In this document: one piece after another, positions 43,005 to 51,494 of the stretch | How positions within the stretch are numbered: position 1 is the first letter of the stretch | How the letters are laid out: each line of letters starts with the position of its first letter | NCBI GenBank assembly: GCA_027531145.1 | Contig: JAPZRF010000004.1 | Span: forward strand, 1-64,000 | Direction of reading: 5' to 3' | DNA length: 64,000 nucleotides | Source of the DNA: Brevundimonas sp. | GTDB taxonomy: Bacteria; Pseudomonadota; Alphaproteobacteria; Caulobacterales; Caulobacteraceae | Program-made: the position numbers and the translations under genes | The notes under the pieces: generated by a model | What the model saw: only the letters and a program-made list of their open reading frames with translations | Database searches by the model: none | What the model was told of the DNA's origin: nothing

Positions 43005-44159
43005 TCAAACCCGCTGGCTGTGGCCGAATGCCATCTTCAGGCGCCTGCGGGCCTGTTCCGGCGACGACAGGAAACAAGGGGCGGGGGGAAGGCTGCCGGC
43101 CGGGTAACCGGCGGTCAGCGGCCTGAGGGCTTCCAGCAGGGCCGGGAGGACGGCGCGATCGACTCCTGCCGCAGTGCAGGCGAGGGTCAGCGGCTCCAGC
43201 GTGTCGGCCCGCACTGCCGAGCGCACCTGGGCCAGGGTCACGCCCGCCAGGGCGGCGATGGCGTGTTCGAACATGGAGAGATTCTGGTCCCGGAGAGCGC
43301 GGATGGCGTAGCCGGGCCGGAGCTGTCCGCTCTGCTGCAGCTTCTGGACCAGACGCCGGTCCATCTCCTCGCGCTGGGCGGCGGTGGGTGCGGGCGCTTC
43401 CACGGGCGGGGCCAGCGCCTCGCGCGTGGCGGCGTCAATGGCGGCCCCGATCCTGTCAGCATCGACGCTGAAGCGCTCGCCAATGGCCTGACGGAGGGCC
43501 GCGCCGACCCAGCCATAGAGCTCGCCGGCAAGGTCGGTGGACAAGCGTGGGTGGCGGACCAGCGGCGCTCTCAGGGCGGCGACCCGGCGGGACTTCTCGA
43601 CTAGGCGCGCGAGGCCGGCCTCGCTGATCTCCGCGGTCGGGTTCGAGGCGAGGGCGGTCATGACCGCCGGTTCGTCATCCTCGATGATGACGTCAGCGAT
43701 GCGGCCGCTGATCGAGGGCCGCCGGGCGATCTCGATCTGGTGCTCCAGCGTCGCGGTGATCAGGACCTCGAGCAGTTGCTCCTCGCCGAGCAGCGGGCTT
43801 GAGGCGATGAGCGGCCTCGCGATGTCGATCTCGTCCAGCGCCAGCATGTTGACGAGCGCGACCGGGGCCCAGTCGGCCGAGGCCAGCTCCCGCGCCAGCT
43901 CCCGGCGGATATCCCGCTCGGCCTGCTGCACGAGGGCGACGAAAACGTCGGACAGAAGAGTGCCCTGGGAGGCGGCAGCGTCGGGGCTGGCGCGGCAAAG
44001 GCTGGTCAGACCTAGCAGCAGGCGCTCGCGATCTCCCGGGGCGCGGCTGCGCGCTAGATCCAGCAGGTCGAGGGCCTGGCCCGGTTCGACGCTCGACGGG
44101 ACCTGGAATGCGGCGGCCAATGGGGGCTCCGGTGTGGGTTGCCTGTGGACAGGTGGCAT
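43005..44159 (-). CDS. DUF2336 domain protein (second copy)
   Basis: A 384-residue helical protein of the DUF2336 family. It shows ALVNMLALDEIDIARPLIASS and LEVLITATLEHQIEIARRP, the same type of repeats as in the protein at 40468-41604, but the two are clearly diverged. An alanine/proline linker near residues 240-260 separates the N-terminal repeat part from the C-terminal region. A perfect TTAA-N7-TTAA box lies just upstream of the ATG. Its function is unknown. Confidence 0.83.
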   Translation of the reverse strand: MPPVHRQPTPEPPLAAAFQVPSSVEPGQALDLLDLARSRAPGDRERLLLGLTSLCRASPDAAASQGTLLSDVFVALVQQAERDIRRELARELASADWAPVALVNMLALDEIDIARPLIASSPLLGEEQLLEVLITATLEHQIEIARRPSISGRIADVIIEDDEPAVMTALASNPTAEISEAGLARLVEKSRRVAALRAPLVRHPRLSTDLAGELYGWVGAALRQAIGERFSVDADRIGAAIDAATREALAPPVEAPAPTAAQREEMDRRLVQKLQQSGQLRPGYAIRALRDQNLSMFEHAIAALAGVTLAQVRSAVRADTLEPLTLACTAAGVDRAVLPALLEALRPLTAGYPAGSLPPAPCFLSSPEQARRRLKMAFGHSQRV

Positions 44160-44166
44160 CCCGGGG

Positions 44167-44181
44167 TTAAGGCTGCGTTAA
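44167..44181. promoter_or_regulatory. CtrA-type box TTAA-N7-TTAA
   Basis: TTAA (44167-44170), seven bases, and TTAA (44178-44181) match exactly the CtrA consensus of Caulobacterales. The box lies 8 bp before the DUF2336 start on the minus strand and 71 bp before the class II aldolase start on the plus strand. For the first gene it would be too close to serve as a -35 element, so repression is more likely, or activation in the other direction. Confidence 0.5.
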
Positions 44182-44251
44182 CCTGACTATCTTGACGGCC
44201 GCCGCCGCCGGGAGGAGCTTTGGTGCAGCACCATCTGTGCGGGAGGATCTC

Positions 44252-45016
44252 ATGGCCGACGGCGCAGCCGTTTCCCTCAAGTCGCGTGTCTCGGAGGCGG
44301 AGTGGGCCACCCGCGTCGATCTTGCGGCTCTCTATCGCCTCGTCGCCCTGCATGGCTGGGACGACATGATCTTCACGCACATTTCCGCCCGTGTGCCCGG
44401 GCCGGAAAAGCACTTTCTGATCAATCCTTACGGCCTTTACTTCGAGGAAATGACGGCCTCCTGCCTCGTGAAGGTCGATCTTGACGGCAACGTTGTTCAG
44501 GAGACGACCAACTTCATCAATCCGGCGGGGTTCACCATTCACTCGGCCGTACACGCGGCGCGCGATGACGCCCATTTCGTTATCCACCTGCATACCGACG
44601 CGGGGGTCGGCGTCGCCGCCCAGGCCCATGGCCTGCTGCCGCTGAGCCAGAATGCCTGCCTGATCCGTGACCAGGTAGCCTATCACGGCTACGAGGGTGT
44701 CGCCCTGAACCACTCCGAGCGTGAGCGTCTGGTTGCGGATCTCGGCGAGAAGCCACTGATGTTGCTCCGCAATCACGGCACACTCGCGGTCGGCAGTACG
44801 GCGGCCGAGGCATGGATCGGCATCTATTTTCTTGAACGGGCCTGCCGGCAGCAGGTGGCGGCCCTGTCGGGGGGACGCGAGCACGCCCTCGACGCTCCGG
44901 ACGACGCCCAGGCCGAAACCCGGGAGCAGGGCAAGGCGATTGGCTTCGTCGCCGGGCTGGCCTGGCCGGGGGCCCTGCGCCAGCTGGACCGCCGCTCGCC
45001 GGGGTACGACGCGTGA
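44252..45016 (+). CDS. Class II aldolase/adducin domain protein
   Basis: A 254-residue zinc-dependent class II aldolase-fold protein. Family motifs are GWDDMIFTHISARVPG at the N-terminus, VIHLHTDAGVGVAAQAHGLLPLSQNA with the zinc-binding His pair, and MLLRNHGTLAVGSTAAEAW with a further His. Relatives include fuculose phosphate aldolases and ribulose phosphate epimerases, but this hydrolase/aldolase subgroup is often listed without a known substrate. GGAGG lies seven bases before the ATG. The stop overlaps the next start (GTGA). Confidence 0.86.
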   Translation: MADGAAVSLKSRVSEAEWATRVDLAALYRLVALHGWDDMIFTHISARVPGPEKHFLINPYGLYFEEMTASCLVKVDLDGNVVQETTNFINPAGFTIHSAVHAARDDAHFVIHLHTDAGVGVAAQAHGLLPLSQNACLIRDQVAYHGYEGVALNHSERERLVADLGEKPLMLLRNHGTLAVGSTAAEAWIGIYFLERACRQQVAALSGGREHALDAPDDAQAETREQGKAIGFVAGLAWPGALRQLDRRSPGYDA

Positions 45017-45789
45017 GAGCCGCGGCCGCCGCCCTGGTGCTGGCGGCGGCCGCAAGCCCCTGCCACGGAAGCGCCTGGACCCAGCCCGCTGGCAAGGGGC
45101 AGGTCATCATCAAGTACGAGGACGTCGAGGCCCGAGAGGGCTTCGACGCGGGGGGCGCGCGCATTGCCCTCGGCGGGCCGCGTTCCGAGCGCCTGGCTTC
45201 GGTCTTTGCCGAGTATGGCCTCGCCCCGGCTTGGACGCTGCGGGTGAAGACCGACTGGCAGTCAGGTCGCGACGCCTTTGCCGACTACGAAGGTCGCGGT
45301 CCGCTGGAGTTGGGCGTGGCCTGGCAGGCTTTCCGGAGCGACAGCACCGCCATCTCGGTCTATGCGGGTCTGGCCGATGGCGGTGAAGGTCGCAACGCCG
45401 GCTATGCCCCGCCCGGTGCCGGGTCCCGGGACGTTGAACTGCGGGTCGCCGCCGGCCGGAGCTTTTCGCCCGTGAGCGGTCCCCTCGCGCGGATGGCCAT
45501 CGAGGGCGGATTCGCCGAAGCCCAGCTGGCCCGTCGGGAGCGGGGGGGACTGCCCGATGAGACCCGGCTCGACCTCACCGTAGGCGTTCGCCCCGGGCGC
45601 GGCTGGCTCGTCCTTGGCCAGCTCTATGCTGGCGCGGCTGATGGCGGCCCGCGGTGGGTGAACGCGGAGACGTCCGTCGTCCGCGAGATCGGAAGATGGA
45701 ACCTCCAGCTGGGCTGGCGGACCGCTGTGGCCGGTCGCGACGCCCCGGCTTCTGATGGCCCCGTCCTCGGGGTGTGGCACCGCTTCTGA
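45013..45789 (+). CDS. Exported protein, probable outer-membrane beta-barrel
   Basis: A 258-residue protein that I cannot assign to a named family. A signal peptide (about 1-19, ending SPCHGSA) is followed by alternating polar and hydrophobic strands typical of small beta-barrels. The final residues VLGVWHRF end in an aromatic, as outer-membrane proteins do. The GTG start shares four bases with the class II aldolase stop. The next gene begins an RND efflux operon 123 bp downstream, but nothing shows that this protein is part of it. Confidence 0.7.
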   Translation: MRAAAAALVLAAAASPCHGSAWTQPAGKGQVIIKYEDVEAREGFDAGGARIALGGPRSERLASVFAEYGLAPAWTLRVKTDWQSGRDAFADYEGRGPLELGVAWQAFRSDSTAISVYAGLADGGEGRNAGYAPPGAGSRDVELRVAAGRSFSPVSGPLARMAIEGGFAEAQLARRERGGLPDETRLDLTVGVRPGRGWLVLGQLYAGAADGGPRWVNAETSVVREIGRWNLQLGWRTAVAGRDAPASDGPVLGVWHRF

Positions 45790-45858
45790 AGATCCGTCGC
45801 ATGTGCGGCGTTTGCGCGCGACAGATACGGCTGGGGGGCGCGTCGGAGATACTTTGTG

Positions 45859-45888
45859 TTGTCACCATGGGGCGGCTCGCGCTAGCCC
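45859..45888 (+). promoter_or_regulatory. Putative housekeeping promoter of the RND efflux operon
   Basis: TTGTCAC (45859-45865), a 15-bp spacer and GCTAGCCC (45881-45888) resemble the Caulobacter housekeeping consensus TTGACGS/GCTANAWC. The transcript would start about 20 bp before the GTG at 45913. Visual match only. Confidence 0.35.
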
Positions 45889-45912
45889 GACAGCGGTCCG
45901 GAGACCCTCACT

Positions 45913-47022
45913 GTGATCAAGCGTCATTTCCTGCTCCTGGGTGCTGCCGTCCTCGTCGGGCTCATGACCGTGGCCGTGGTCATGCGCCTGGCGTTCGCGG
46001 ACGATGGAGGGGCCCGCGGCGGGCAGGGTGGCCCCGGCGGACCGGGAGGTCGGGCGCAGATGGTGTCCGATGTGGCGGCCGAGCTGCGCACCTTCTCGGA
46101 TGAAATCCGGGTCATCGGCGTCGCGCGGGGCCAGCGCTCGCTCAACATCACCTCGCCGACCAGCCAGCTGATCACCGAGGTGCACTTCCGCGACGGTCAG
46201 CGTGTCCGGGCCGGGCAGCCGCTGATCGAACTGCAGGCGCGCGCCGAGGAGGCGGAGGTGCTTCAGGCCCGGGTCCGGGTGGCCCAGGCCGAGTCCCAGT
46301 ACGAGCGCTATCGCGAGCTTGGCGAGCGGGGCTTCGCGCCGGCGCAGATGATCGAGCAGTTCCGGACCGAGCTCGAGACCGCCCGCGCAATACTGGCGGC
46401 GGCCGAGGCCCGGCGTGGCGACCGGGTGATCCGTGCGCCGTTCCCGGGCATCATGGGCCTGTCGACTGTGACGCCGGGCACCTATGTCGCGCCGGGCGCG
46501 GTGATCGCCACCCTCGACGACATTGATGTGATCCGCGTTGATTTTCCGGTGCCGGCGCGCCTGCTTGGAGTCCTGCGGGTCGGCGCTCCCCTGACGGCCA
46601 CTGTTGATTCCTACGGAGACGCCCCGTTCACGGGCCGGATCGCCCTGATCGACACTCGGGTCAATGAGCAGACCCGCGCTGTCACTGCCCGGGCCGAAAT
46701 CCCCAACCCCGGCGTCCGGATCCGGCCCGGGATGGCGGTACGCGTCGCCGTCGCCCAGGGCGAGCGCCAGGCTGCTGCGGTCCCCGAGGCCGCGGTCCTC
46801 TACGAAGGCCAGGGTGCTTTCGTTTATCGCATCGCCCCGTCCGACGAGGGAAACGTCGCCCAGCGCGTCGAGGTCGAGACCGGCGCGGTCGCGGACGGCT
46901 ATGTCGAGATTGTCTCCGGCCTCAATATCGGTGATCGCATCGTCGGCTCCGGCCTCAACAGGATCCAGCCGGGTGCCCCTGTGCGCACGGCGGACGCCGC
47001 CGGCCGGGGTCCCCGCGGATGA
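45913..47022 (+). CDS. RND efflux periplasmic adaptor (membrane fusion protein)
   Basis: A 369-residue adaptor of the HlyD/AcrA type. An uncleaved or cleaved N-terminal hydrophobic helix (8-29) is followed by an unusual Gly-rich linker (about 32-47). Then come a lipoyl half (ITEVHFRDGQRVRAGQPLIEL), a short alpha-hairpin (about 105-165), the second lipoyl half with APFPGIMGLSTVTPGTYV, a beta-barrel and a C-terminal membrane-proximal domain. It would link the RND pump to an outer-membrane channel, not encoded here. GTG start. It overlaps the pump gene by 4 bp. Confidence 0.92.
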   Translation: MIKRHFLLLGAAVLVGLMTVAVVMRLAFADDGGARGGQGGPGGPGGRAQMVSDVAAELRTFSDEIRVIGVARGQRSLNITSPTSQLITEVHFRDGQRVRAGQPLIELQARAEEAEVLQARVRVAQAESQYERYRELGERGFAPAQMIEQFRTELETARAILAAAEARRGDRVIRAPFPGIMGLSTVTPGTYVAPGAVIATLDDIDVIRVDFPVPARLLGVLRVGAPLTATVDSYGDAPFTGRIALIDTRVNEQTRAVTARAEIPNPGVRIRPGMAVRVAVAQGERQAAAVPEAAVLYEGQGAFVYRIAPSDEGNVAQRVEVETGAVADGYVEIVSGLNIGDRIVGSGLNRIQPGAPVRTADAAGRGPRG

Positions 47023-50000
47023 TGATCTCGGACCTCTCCGTCCGCCGACCGGTCTTCGCGGCCGTCAGCGCCATAGTCCTGTGCGTCATCGGCGTCGCCG
47101 CCTTCTTCTTCCTGCCCGTGCGCGAACTGCCGGATGTCGACCCGCCGATCGTATCCGTCTCGACTCGCTACGCCGGAGCCTCTGCCGAGGTGATCGAGAG
47201 CCGGATCACTGAACCGATCGAGCAGCAGGTGGCCGGCATCCAGGGCATCGAGCGGATCAGTTCGACCAGCCGAGACGGCCGCTCCAGCGTCAACATCGAG
47301 TTCTCGCTGGACCGGAACATCGACGACGCTGCCAACGATGTGCGCGATCGCATCTCGCGCGTTCTGGGGGCCCTGCCGGACCAGGCGGATCCGCCGGAGG
47401 TGGCCAAGGCGGACTCCGACGGCGCGCCGATCATGATCCTGTTCCTGCGGTCACCGAATCTCAACCGGATGGAGCTGACCGACTACGCTGACCGCTACAT
47501 CGTCGATCGGCTGGCGACGGTGCCCGGCGTGGCAAATGTGCAGATCTATGGAGAGCAGCGCTACGCGATGCGGATCTGGCTGGATCCGGAGGCGCTGGCC
47601 TCGCGCGGTTTGACCGTGACCGATGTCGAGAGCGCGCTACAGACCCAGAACGTTGAGCTGCCGGCCGGGCAGCTGGAATCTGCCCAGAAGGACTACACTG
47701 TCCGGGTCGCGCGTCAGTACGCTACCCCCGAGCAGTTCCGCCAGCTGCCCATCACGGCCCGGGGCGCGGCCCCGACGGCGGCCACCAGCCCGGCGGCGAT
47801 CCAGGCCCTGCCCAGCGGGGCCGGCGGAGCCCTGCTAAGCAGCGCCACCTATGTGACGCGCCTCGGCGATATCGCCCGGGTCGAGGAGGCCCCGGCAGAG
47901 GATCGGCGCATCTTCCGCGGCAACGGACTGGACCAGATCGGTCTGGCCGTGACGCGGCAGGCCCAGTCCAACGACCTGGAGATCTCCAAGGGCGTGCAGA
48001 ATTTGATCGAGGAACTGCGCCCGAGCCTGCCGCCCGGCGTGGAGCTTGAGGTCGGCAGCGACAACTCGGTCTTCACCAGGCACGCCATCGACGAGGTGTG
48101 GGTCACAATGGGCATCGCCCTTGTGCTGGTGGCGCTGGTTAACTTCCTGTTTCTCGGCACACTCCGCGCCGCGCTGATTCCGTCGATCGTCGCGCCGATC
48201 TGCATCCTGTCGACCTTCATCATCCTTGCCCCGCTGGGCTTCTCGCTGAACCTGCTGACCCTGCTGGCGCTCGTGCTGGCGATCGGTCTGGTGGTCGACG
48301 ACGCCATCGTTGTGACCGAGAACATCCAGCGCCGCATCGATCACGGCGAGCCGCCTCTGGTCGCCGCCGAGCGCGGTGCGCGGCAGGTATTCTTCGCTGT
48401 CGTGGCCACCACCATCGTGCTCCTGTCGGTGTTCGCCCCGCTGATGTTCCTGCCCGGCTATACGGGCCGGCTGTTCGTCGAGCTGGCGACGGCTATCGCC
48501 GCCGCCATCGCCTTCTCGGCCTTCCTCGCCCTCAGCCTTTCGCCGATGCTGGCCTCCAGGATCCTGCGCCCGGCCTCGGGCGAGGGCTGGCTGGCGCGAC
48601 GCATCGATGGAGCCATGGACGGAGTGCGGCGCAGCTACGAGGCGTCGCTGGAGATGCTGGTGGGGCGCACGGTTGCCGTCATCGGCGTCGGCGTCCTGAT
48701 GGTGGTCGTCGTCGGTGGTGCAGCGGCGATGTTCCTCTCCCTGCCGAGGACCCTGGTTCCCGACGAGGATCGCGGGCGGGTGCAGGTTCGGGTTCAGGGG
48801 CCGGAAGGTGCCGGCTACGATTATACGCGACAGATCATGCTGGAGATCGAGCCGCTTCTGGCTGCCTACCGGGAGTCCGGCGAGGCCGACAACTTCCTGA
48901 TCTCGGCACCCGGCTGGGGTGGCAGCGGCTTCAACTCGGGCAATGCCTCGCTCAATCTCGCGGACTGGGGCGAGCGCGACCGCGATGCAGCCACCATTGC
49001 CCAGGAACTGAACCGGGCGTTGCGGGCCCAGCCCGACGCCCAGGTCAACGCCTCCACGCCCGGCGCCTTCCAACGCGGCGGCGGGGGCGGGGGCTCGAAC
49101 TCTGTCGAGATGATCGTCACCGGTGCCGAGTACGATGAGATCTACGCCTGGATTCAACCGGTCATGGCGGCCGCTCTCGCCAACCCCGGATTTTCAAGGC
49201 CGCGTCTGAACTACGAGCCCAACGCGCCGCGCCTGCTGGTCGATGTCGATCCGGAGACAGCGGCCGCGCTGGGCGTTTCGGCGCAATCCGTGGGCCGCAC
49301 CCTCGAGACCCTCTACGGCTCCCGCCGCGCCACCACCTACATTCGTGGCGGTCAGGAGTATGACGTGATCCTGCAGACCCGGCGCGAGAACCGCCGCAAT
49401 GTCGCCGACCTGGAGGCGCTCTACGTCAATACCGGCGCAGGGGGCCTCGTGCCGCTGTCGGCCGTGGTCAGTACCCAGACCAGCGGCGACACGCCAGATC
49501 GGCGCCGCCTCGATCGCCAGCGCGCGATCACCCTGTCGGCCGATCTCAATCCGGGCATGACCATCACCGACGCCGTCGCCTTCCTTGAGGGCGTGGCCGC
49601 GGAGCAGCCACAGGGTGTGGTCAACGTCCAGTGGGGCGGGACCGCGCGCGACCAGCGCGAGGCCGGCGGCGCGGTGACAGCGGCCTTCGGTCTGGCCCTC
49701 CTGCTGGTGTTCCTCGTGCTCGCGGCGCAGTTCGAGAGCTGGATCACCCCTGCGGTCATCATGCTGACCGTGCCGCTGGCGGCCGCCGGCGGGCTGTTCG
49801 GCCTCATCATGGCCGGCTCCAGCCTCAACATCTACTCGCAGATCGGCCTGATCATCCTGATCGGGGTAGCGGCCAAGAACGGCATCCTGATCGTGGAGTT
49901 CGCCAACCAGCTGCGGGATCAGGGCCGTCCGGTGCGCGAGGCGATCATCGCGGCCTCGGCCCTGCGCCTTCGGCCGATCATCATGACCTCGATTGCCACG

Positions 50001-50243
50001 GCCTTCGGGGCCTTGCCGCTGGCCCTATGGCAGGGGGCGGGGGCAGGCAGCCGGCAGACGATCGGCGTGGTGATCTTTGCCGGGGCGATCTTCGCCACCC
50101 TGCTGACCCTGTTCGTGGTGCCGGTGATCTATGGGGCCCTCGCGCGCTTCACCCGCTCGCCGGAGTACACGGCGCGGCGCATCGAGGCGTGGGAAGCCCG
50201 GGAAATGTCCGCGAACGACAGCCGGCCGCTGGCGGCCGAGTAG
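47019..50243 (+). CDS. RND efflux transporter, inner-membrane pump (AcrB/MdtB type)
   Basis: A 1074-residue resistance-nodulation-division pump of full length. It has 12 transmembrane helices and two large periplasmic loops. Proton-relay aspartates lie in VVDDAIVVTENIQRRI, and the second relay lysine region reads GVAAKNGILIVEFANQLR. A Gly/Ser-rich insertion (about residues 685-695) occurs in the second periplasmic loop. Drug, metal or lipid substrates cannot be told apart, but the hydrophobe/amphiphile subfamily is most likely. It forms an operon with the adaptor. Confidence 0.93.
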   Translation: MMISDLSVRRPVFAAVSAIVLCVIGVAAFFFLPVRELPDVDPPIVSVSTRYAGASAEVIESRITEPIEQQVAGIQGIERISSTSRDGRSSVNIEFSLDRNIDDAANDVRDRISRVLGALPDQADPPEVAKADSDGAPIMILFLRSPNLNRMELTDYADRYIVDRLATVPGVANVQIYGEQRYAMRIWLDPEALASRGLTVTDVESALQTQNVELPAGQLESAQKDYTVRVARQYATPEQFRQLPITARGAAPTAATSPAAIQALPSGAGGALLSSATYVTRLGDIARVEEAPAEDRRIFRGNGLDQIGLAVTRQAQSNDLEISKGVQNLIEELRPSLPPGVELEVGSDNSVFTRHAIDEVWVTMGIALVLVALVNFLFLGTLRAALIPSIVAPICILSTFIILAPLGFSLNLLTLLALVLAIGLVVDDAIVVTENIQRRIDHGEPPLVAAERGARQVFFAVVATTIVLLSVFAPLMFLPGYTGRLFVELATAIAAAIAFSAFLALSLSPMLASRILRPASGEGWLARRIDGAMDGVRRSYEASLEMLVGRTVAVIGVGVLMVVVVGGAAAMFLSLPRTLVPDEDRGRVQVRVQGPEGAGYDYTRQIMLEIEPLLAAYRESGEADNFLISAPGWGGSGFNSGNASLNLADWGERDRDAATIAQELNRALRAQPDAQVNASTPGAFQRGGGGGGSNSVEMIVTGAEYDEIYAWIQPVMAAALANPGFSRPRLNYEPNAPRLLVDVDPETAAALGVSAQSVGRTLETLYGSRRATTYIRGGQEYDVILQTRRENRRNVADLEALYVNTGAGGLVPLSAVVSTQTSGDTPDRRRLDRQRAITLSADLNPGMTITDAVAFLEGVAAEQPQGVVNVQWGGTARDQREAGGAVTAAFGLALLLVFLVLAAQFESWITPAVIMLTVPLAAAGGLFGLIMAGSSLNIYSQIGLIILIGVAAKNGILIVEFANQLRDQGRPVREAIIAASALRLRPIIMTSIATAFGALPLALWQGAGAGSRQTIGVVIFAGAIFATLLTLFVVPVIYGALARFTRSPEYTARRIEAWEAREMSANDSRPLAAE

Positions 50244-50262
50244 CGGAGAGCGCGGCGGGGCA

Positions 50263-50787
50263 TCAGCCGACGGGCGGCGTGTAACCCGTCTCCACCTTCA
50301 GCCAGGCGATCACATCGCGCCGGTCAGTGGCGTCCGGGATACCGGCAAAGCTCATCTTGTTGCCCGGCAGGAAGGTGCGCGGATTGGCCAGCCAGGTGTC
50401 CAGTTGCGCGGCATCCCAGACGATGCCGGACTCCTTCAGGGCGTTGGAGTAGGTGTAGCCCCGATGAGAGGCGGCCGCCCGGCCGAAAACGCCCCACAGG
50501 TTCGGGCCGGTCATGTTGGGTGCCCCTTCGGCCAGGGTGTGACAGGAACGGCAGCGGGCGAATACTCGCCGGCCATTCTCAAGATCGCCCTCGGCATAGG
50601 GTGCCGGCAGGGTGGCGAGGATGGCCAGCTTCTCCTCGGGTGTCGGCGCCGGCCTGGCGGCGGCCGCGGGCGCGGGGGCCGCCGATCCCGCCTCGTCGGA
50701 CGCCGGCGTCTGACCGCAGCCGGCGAGGAGCGCGGCGGCGGCGATCGCCAGCATGGACAGGATCGAGGGGGCGAGGGCAGGGCGCAT
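50263..50787 (-). CDS. Lipoprotein c-type cytochrome (class I)
   Basis: A 174-residue protein with a lipoprotein signal peptide (lipobox LAGC, lipidated Cys24), an Ala/Pro-rich tether (25-50), and a class I cytochrome c domain. The haem motif is CRSCH (79-83), preceded by GRRVFARCRSCHT, and the axial methionine lies in GNKMSFAGI near the C-terminus. It would carry electrons at the outer face of the inner membrane. It is convergent with the RND pump gene and divergent from the HIT protein gene. Confidence 0.9.
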   Translation of the reverse strand: MRPALAPSILSMLAIAAAALLAGCGQTPASDEAGSAAPAPAAAARPAPTPEEKLAILATLPAPYAEGDLENGRRVFARCRSCHTLAEGAPNMTGPNLWGVFGRAAASHRGYTYSNALKESGIVWDAAQLDTWLANPRTFLPGNKMSFAGIPDATDRRDVIAWLKVETGYTPPVG

Positions 50788-50919
50788 GGGACGTCTCCGG
50801 GAGGCTGTCCCCTGTCTGGCGCCGAAGGGGAGGCGGCGCAATGCGGCCGGCCGGCCGCATGTCCCTTTCCCGACGCCCGGCTCACGCTATGCTCGCGGGG
50901 TCTCTGATGGAGCCCGCCG

Positions 50920-51354
50920 ATGAGCCTGAACGCCGCCTACGACCCGCAGAATGTCTTCGCGCGAATCCTGCGCGGGGAGCTGCCCTCGGTGCGGGTCTGG
51001 GAAGACGACGCGGTGCTGGTGTTCATGGACGTCTTTCCCCAGTCCGAGGGCCATATGCTGGTGATCTCGAAGACCAGTCAGGCGCAGACGCTGCTGGGGG
51101 TGGAACCGGAGGTTCTGGCCCGGCTCGCGACGGTCAGCCAGCGCGCGGCAAGGGCCGCCGTGGCGGCGCTGGGCTGCGACGGTGTCAGCCTCATGCAGTT
51201 CAACGGCACGGCTGGCGGCCAGACGGTGTTTCACCTCCACTTCCATGTCATTCCGCGCTGGGCGGACCGGCGTATGGCGGGTCACGGCGAGGCCGGCATG
51301 GCTGATCCCGCCGTGCTTGCCCCGATCGCGGCGCGTCTGGCCGCGGCCTTCTGA
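50920..51354 (+). CDS. HIT-family nucleotide-binding hydrolase
   Basis: A 144-residue histidine-triad protein. The N-terminal part is of the PKCI/Hint type (FARILRGELPSVRVWEDDAVLVFMD in character), and the active-site triad is HLHFHVIPRW. Hint-type enzymes hydrolyse adenosine phosphoramidates and aminoacyl-adenylates. It is a single gene followed by tRNA-Thr. Confidence 0.92.
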   Translation: MSLNAAYDPQNVFARILRGELPSVRVWEDDAVLVFMDVFPQSEGHMLVISKTSQAQTLLGVEPEVLARLATVSQRAARAAVAALGCDGVSLMQFNGTAGGQTVFHLHFHVIPRWADRRMAGHGEAGMADPAVLAPIAARLAAAF

Positions 51355-51362
51355 CCCCGCGC

Positions 51363-51391
51363 TTGCGCCCCCGGCTCCGGGCCCGCATAAG
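51363..51391 (+). promoter_or_regulatory. Putative promoter of tRNA-Thr
   Basis: TTGCGC (51363-51368), a 17-bp spacer and CATAAG (51386-51391) would place the transcript start a few bases before the tRNA at 51401. The match to consensus is partial. Confidence 0.35.
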
Positions 51392-51400
51392 CGCGCTCTG

Positions 51401-51476
51401 GCCGGTTTAGCTCAGCTGGTAGAGCAGCGGTTTTGTAAACCGAAGGTCGCGGGTTCGAGCCCTGCAACCGGCACCA
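51401..51476 (+). tRNA. tRNA-Thr (anticodon TGT)
   Basis: A complete cloverleaf. The 7-bp acceptor stem GCCGGTT pairs with AACCGGC, the D-arm reads GCTC-AGCTGGTAGA-GCAG, the anticodon TGT lies at 51434-51436 in loop TTTGTAA, and the T-arm contains GGTTCGAGCC. The 3' CCA is encoded. The base pair at the top of the anticodon stem (27-43) is a G-A mismatch. Confidence 0.95.
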
Positions 51477-51494
51477 TCGTCCTGACTTCCCCGG

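Noticed and set aside
46010..46060. Gly-rich repeat in the RND adaptor as a separate repeat element
   Set aside because: It is in frame and reads as a flexible Gly/Pro linker after the membrane anchor, so it belongs to the gene.
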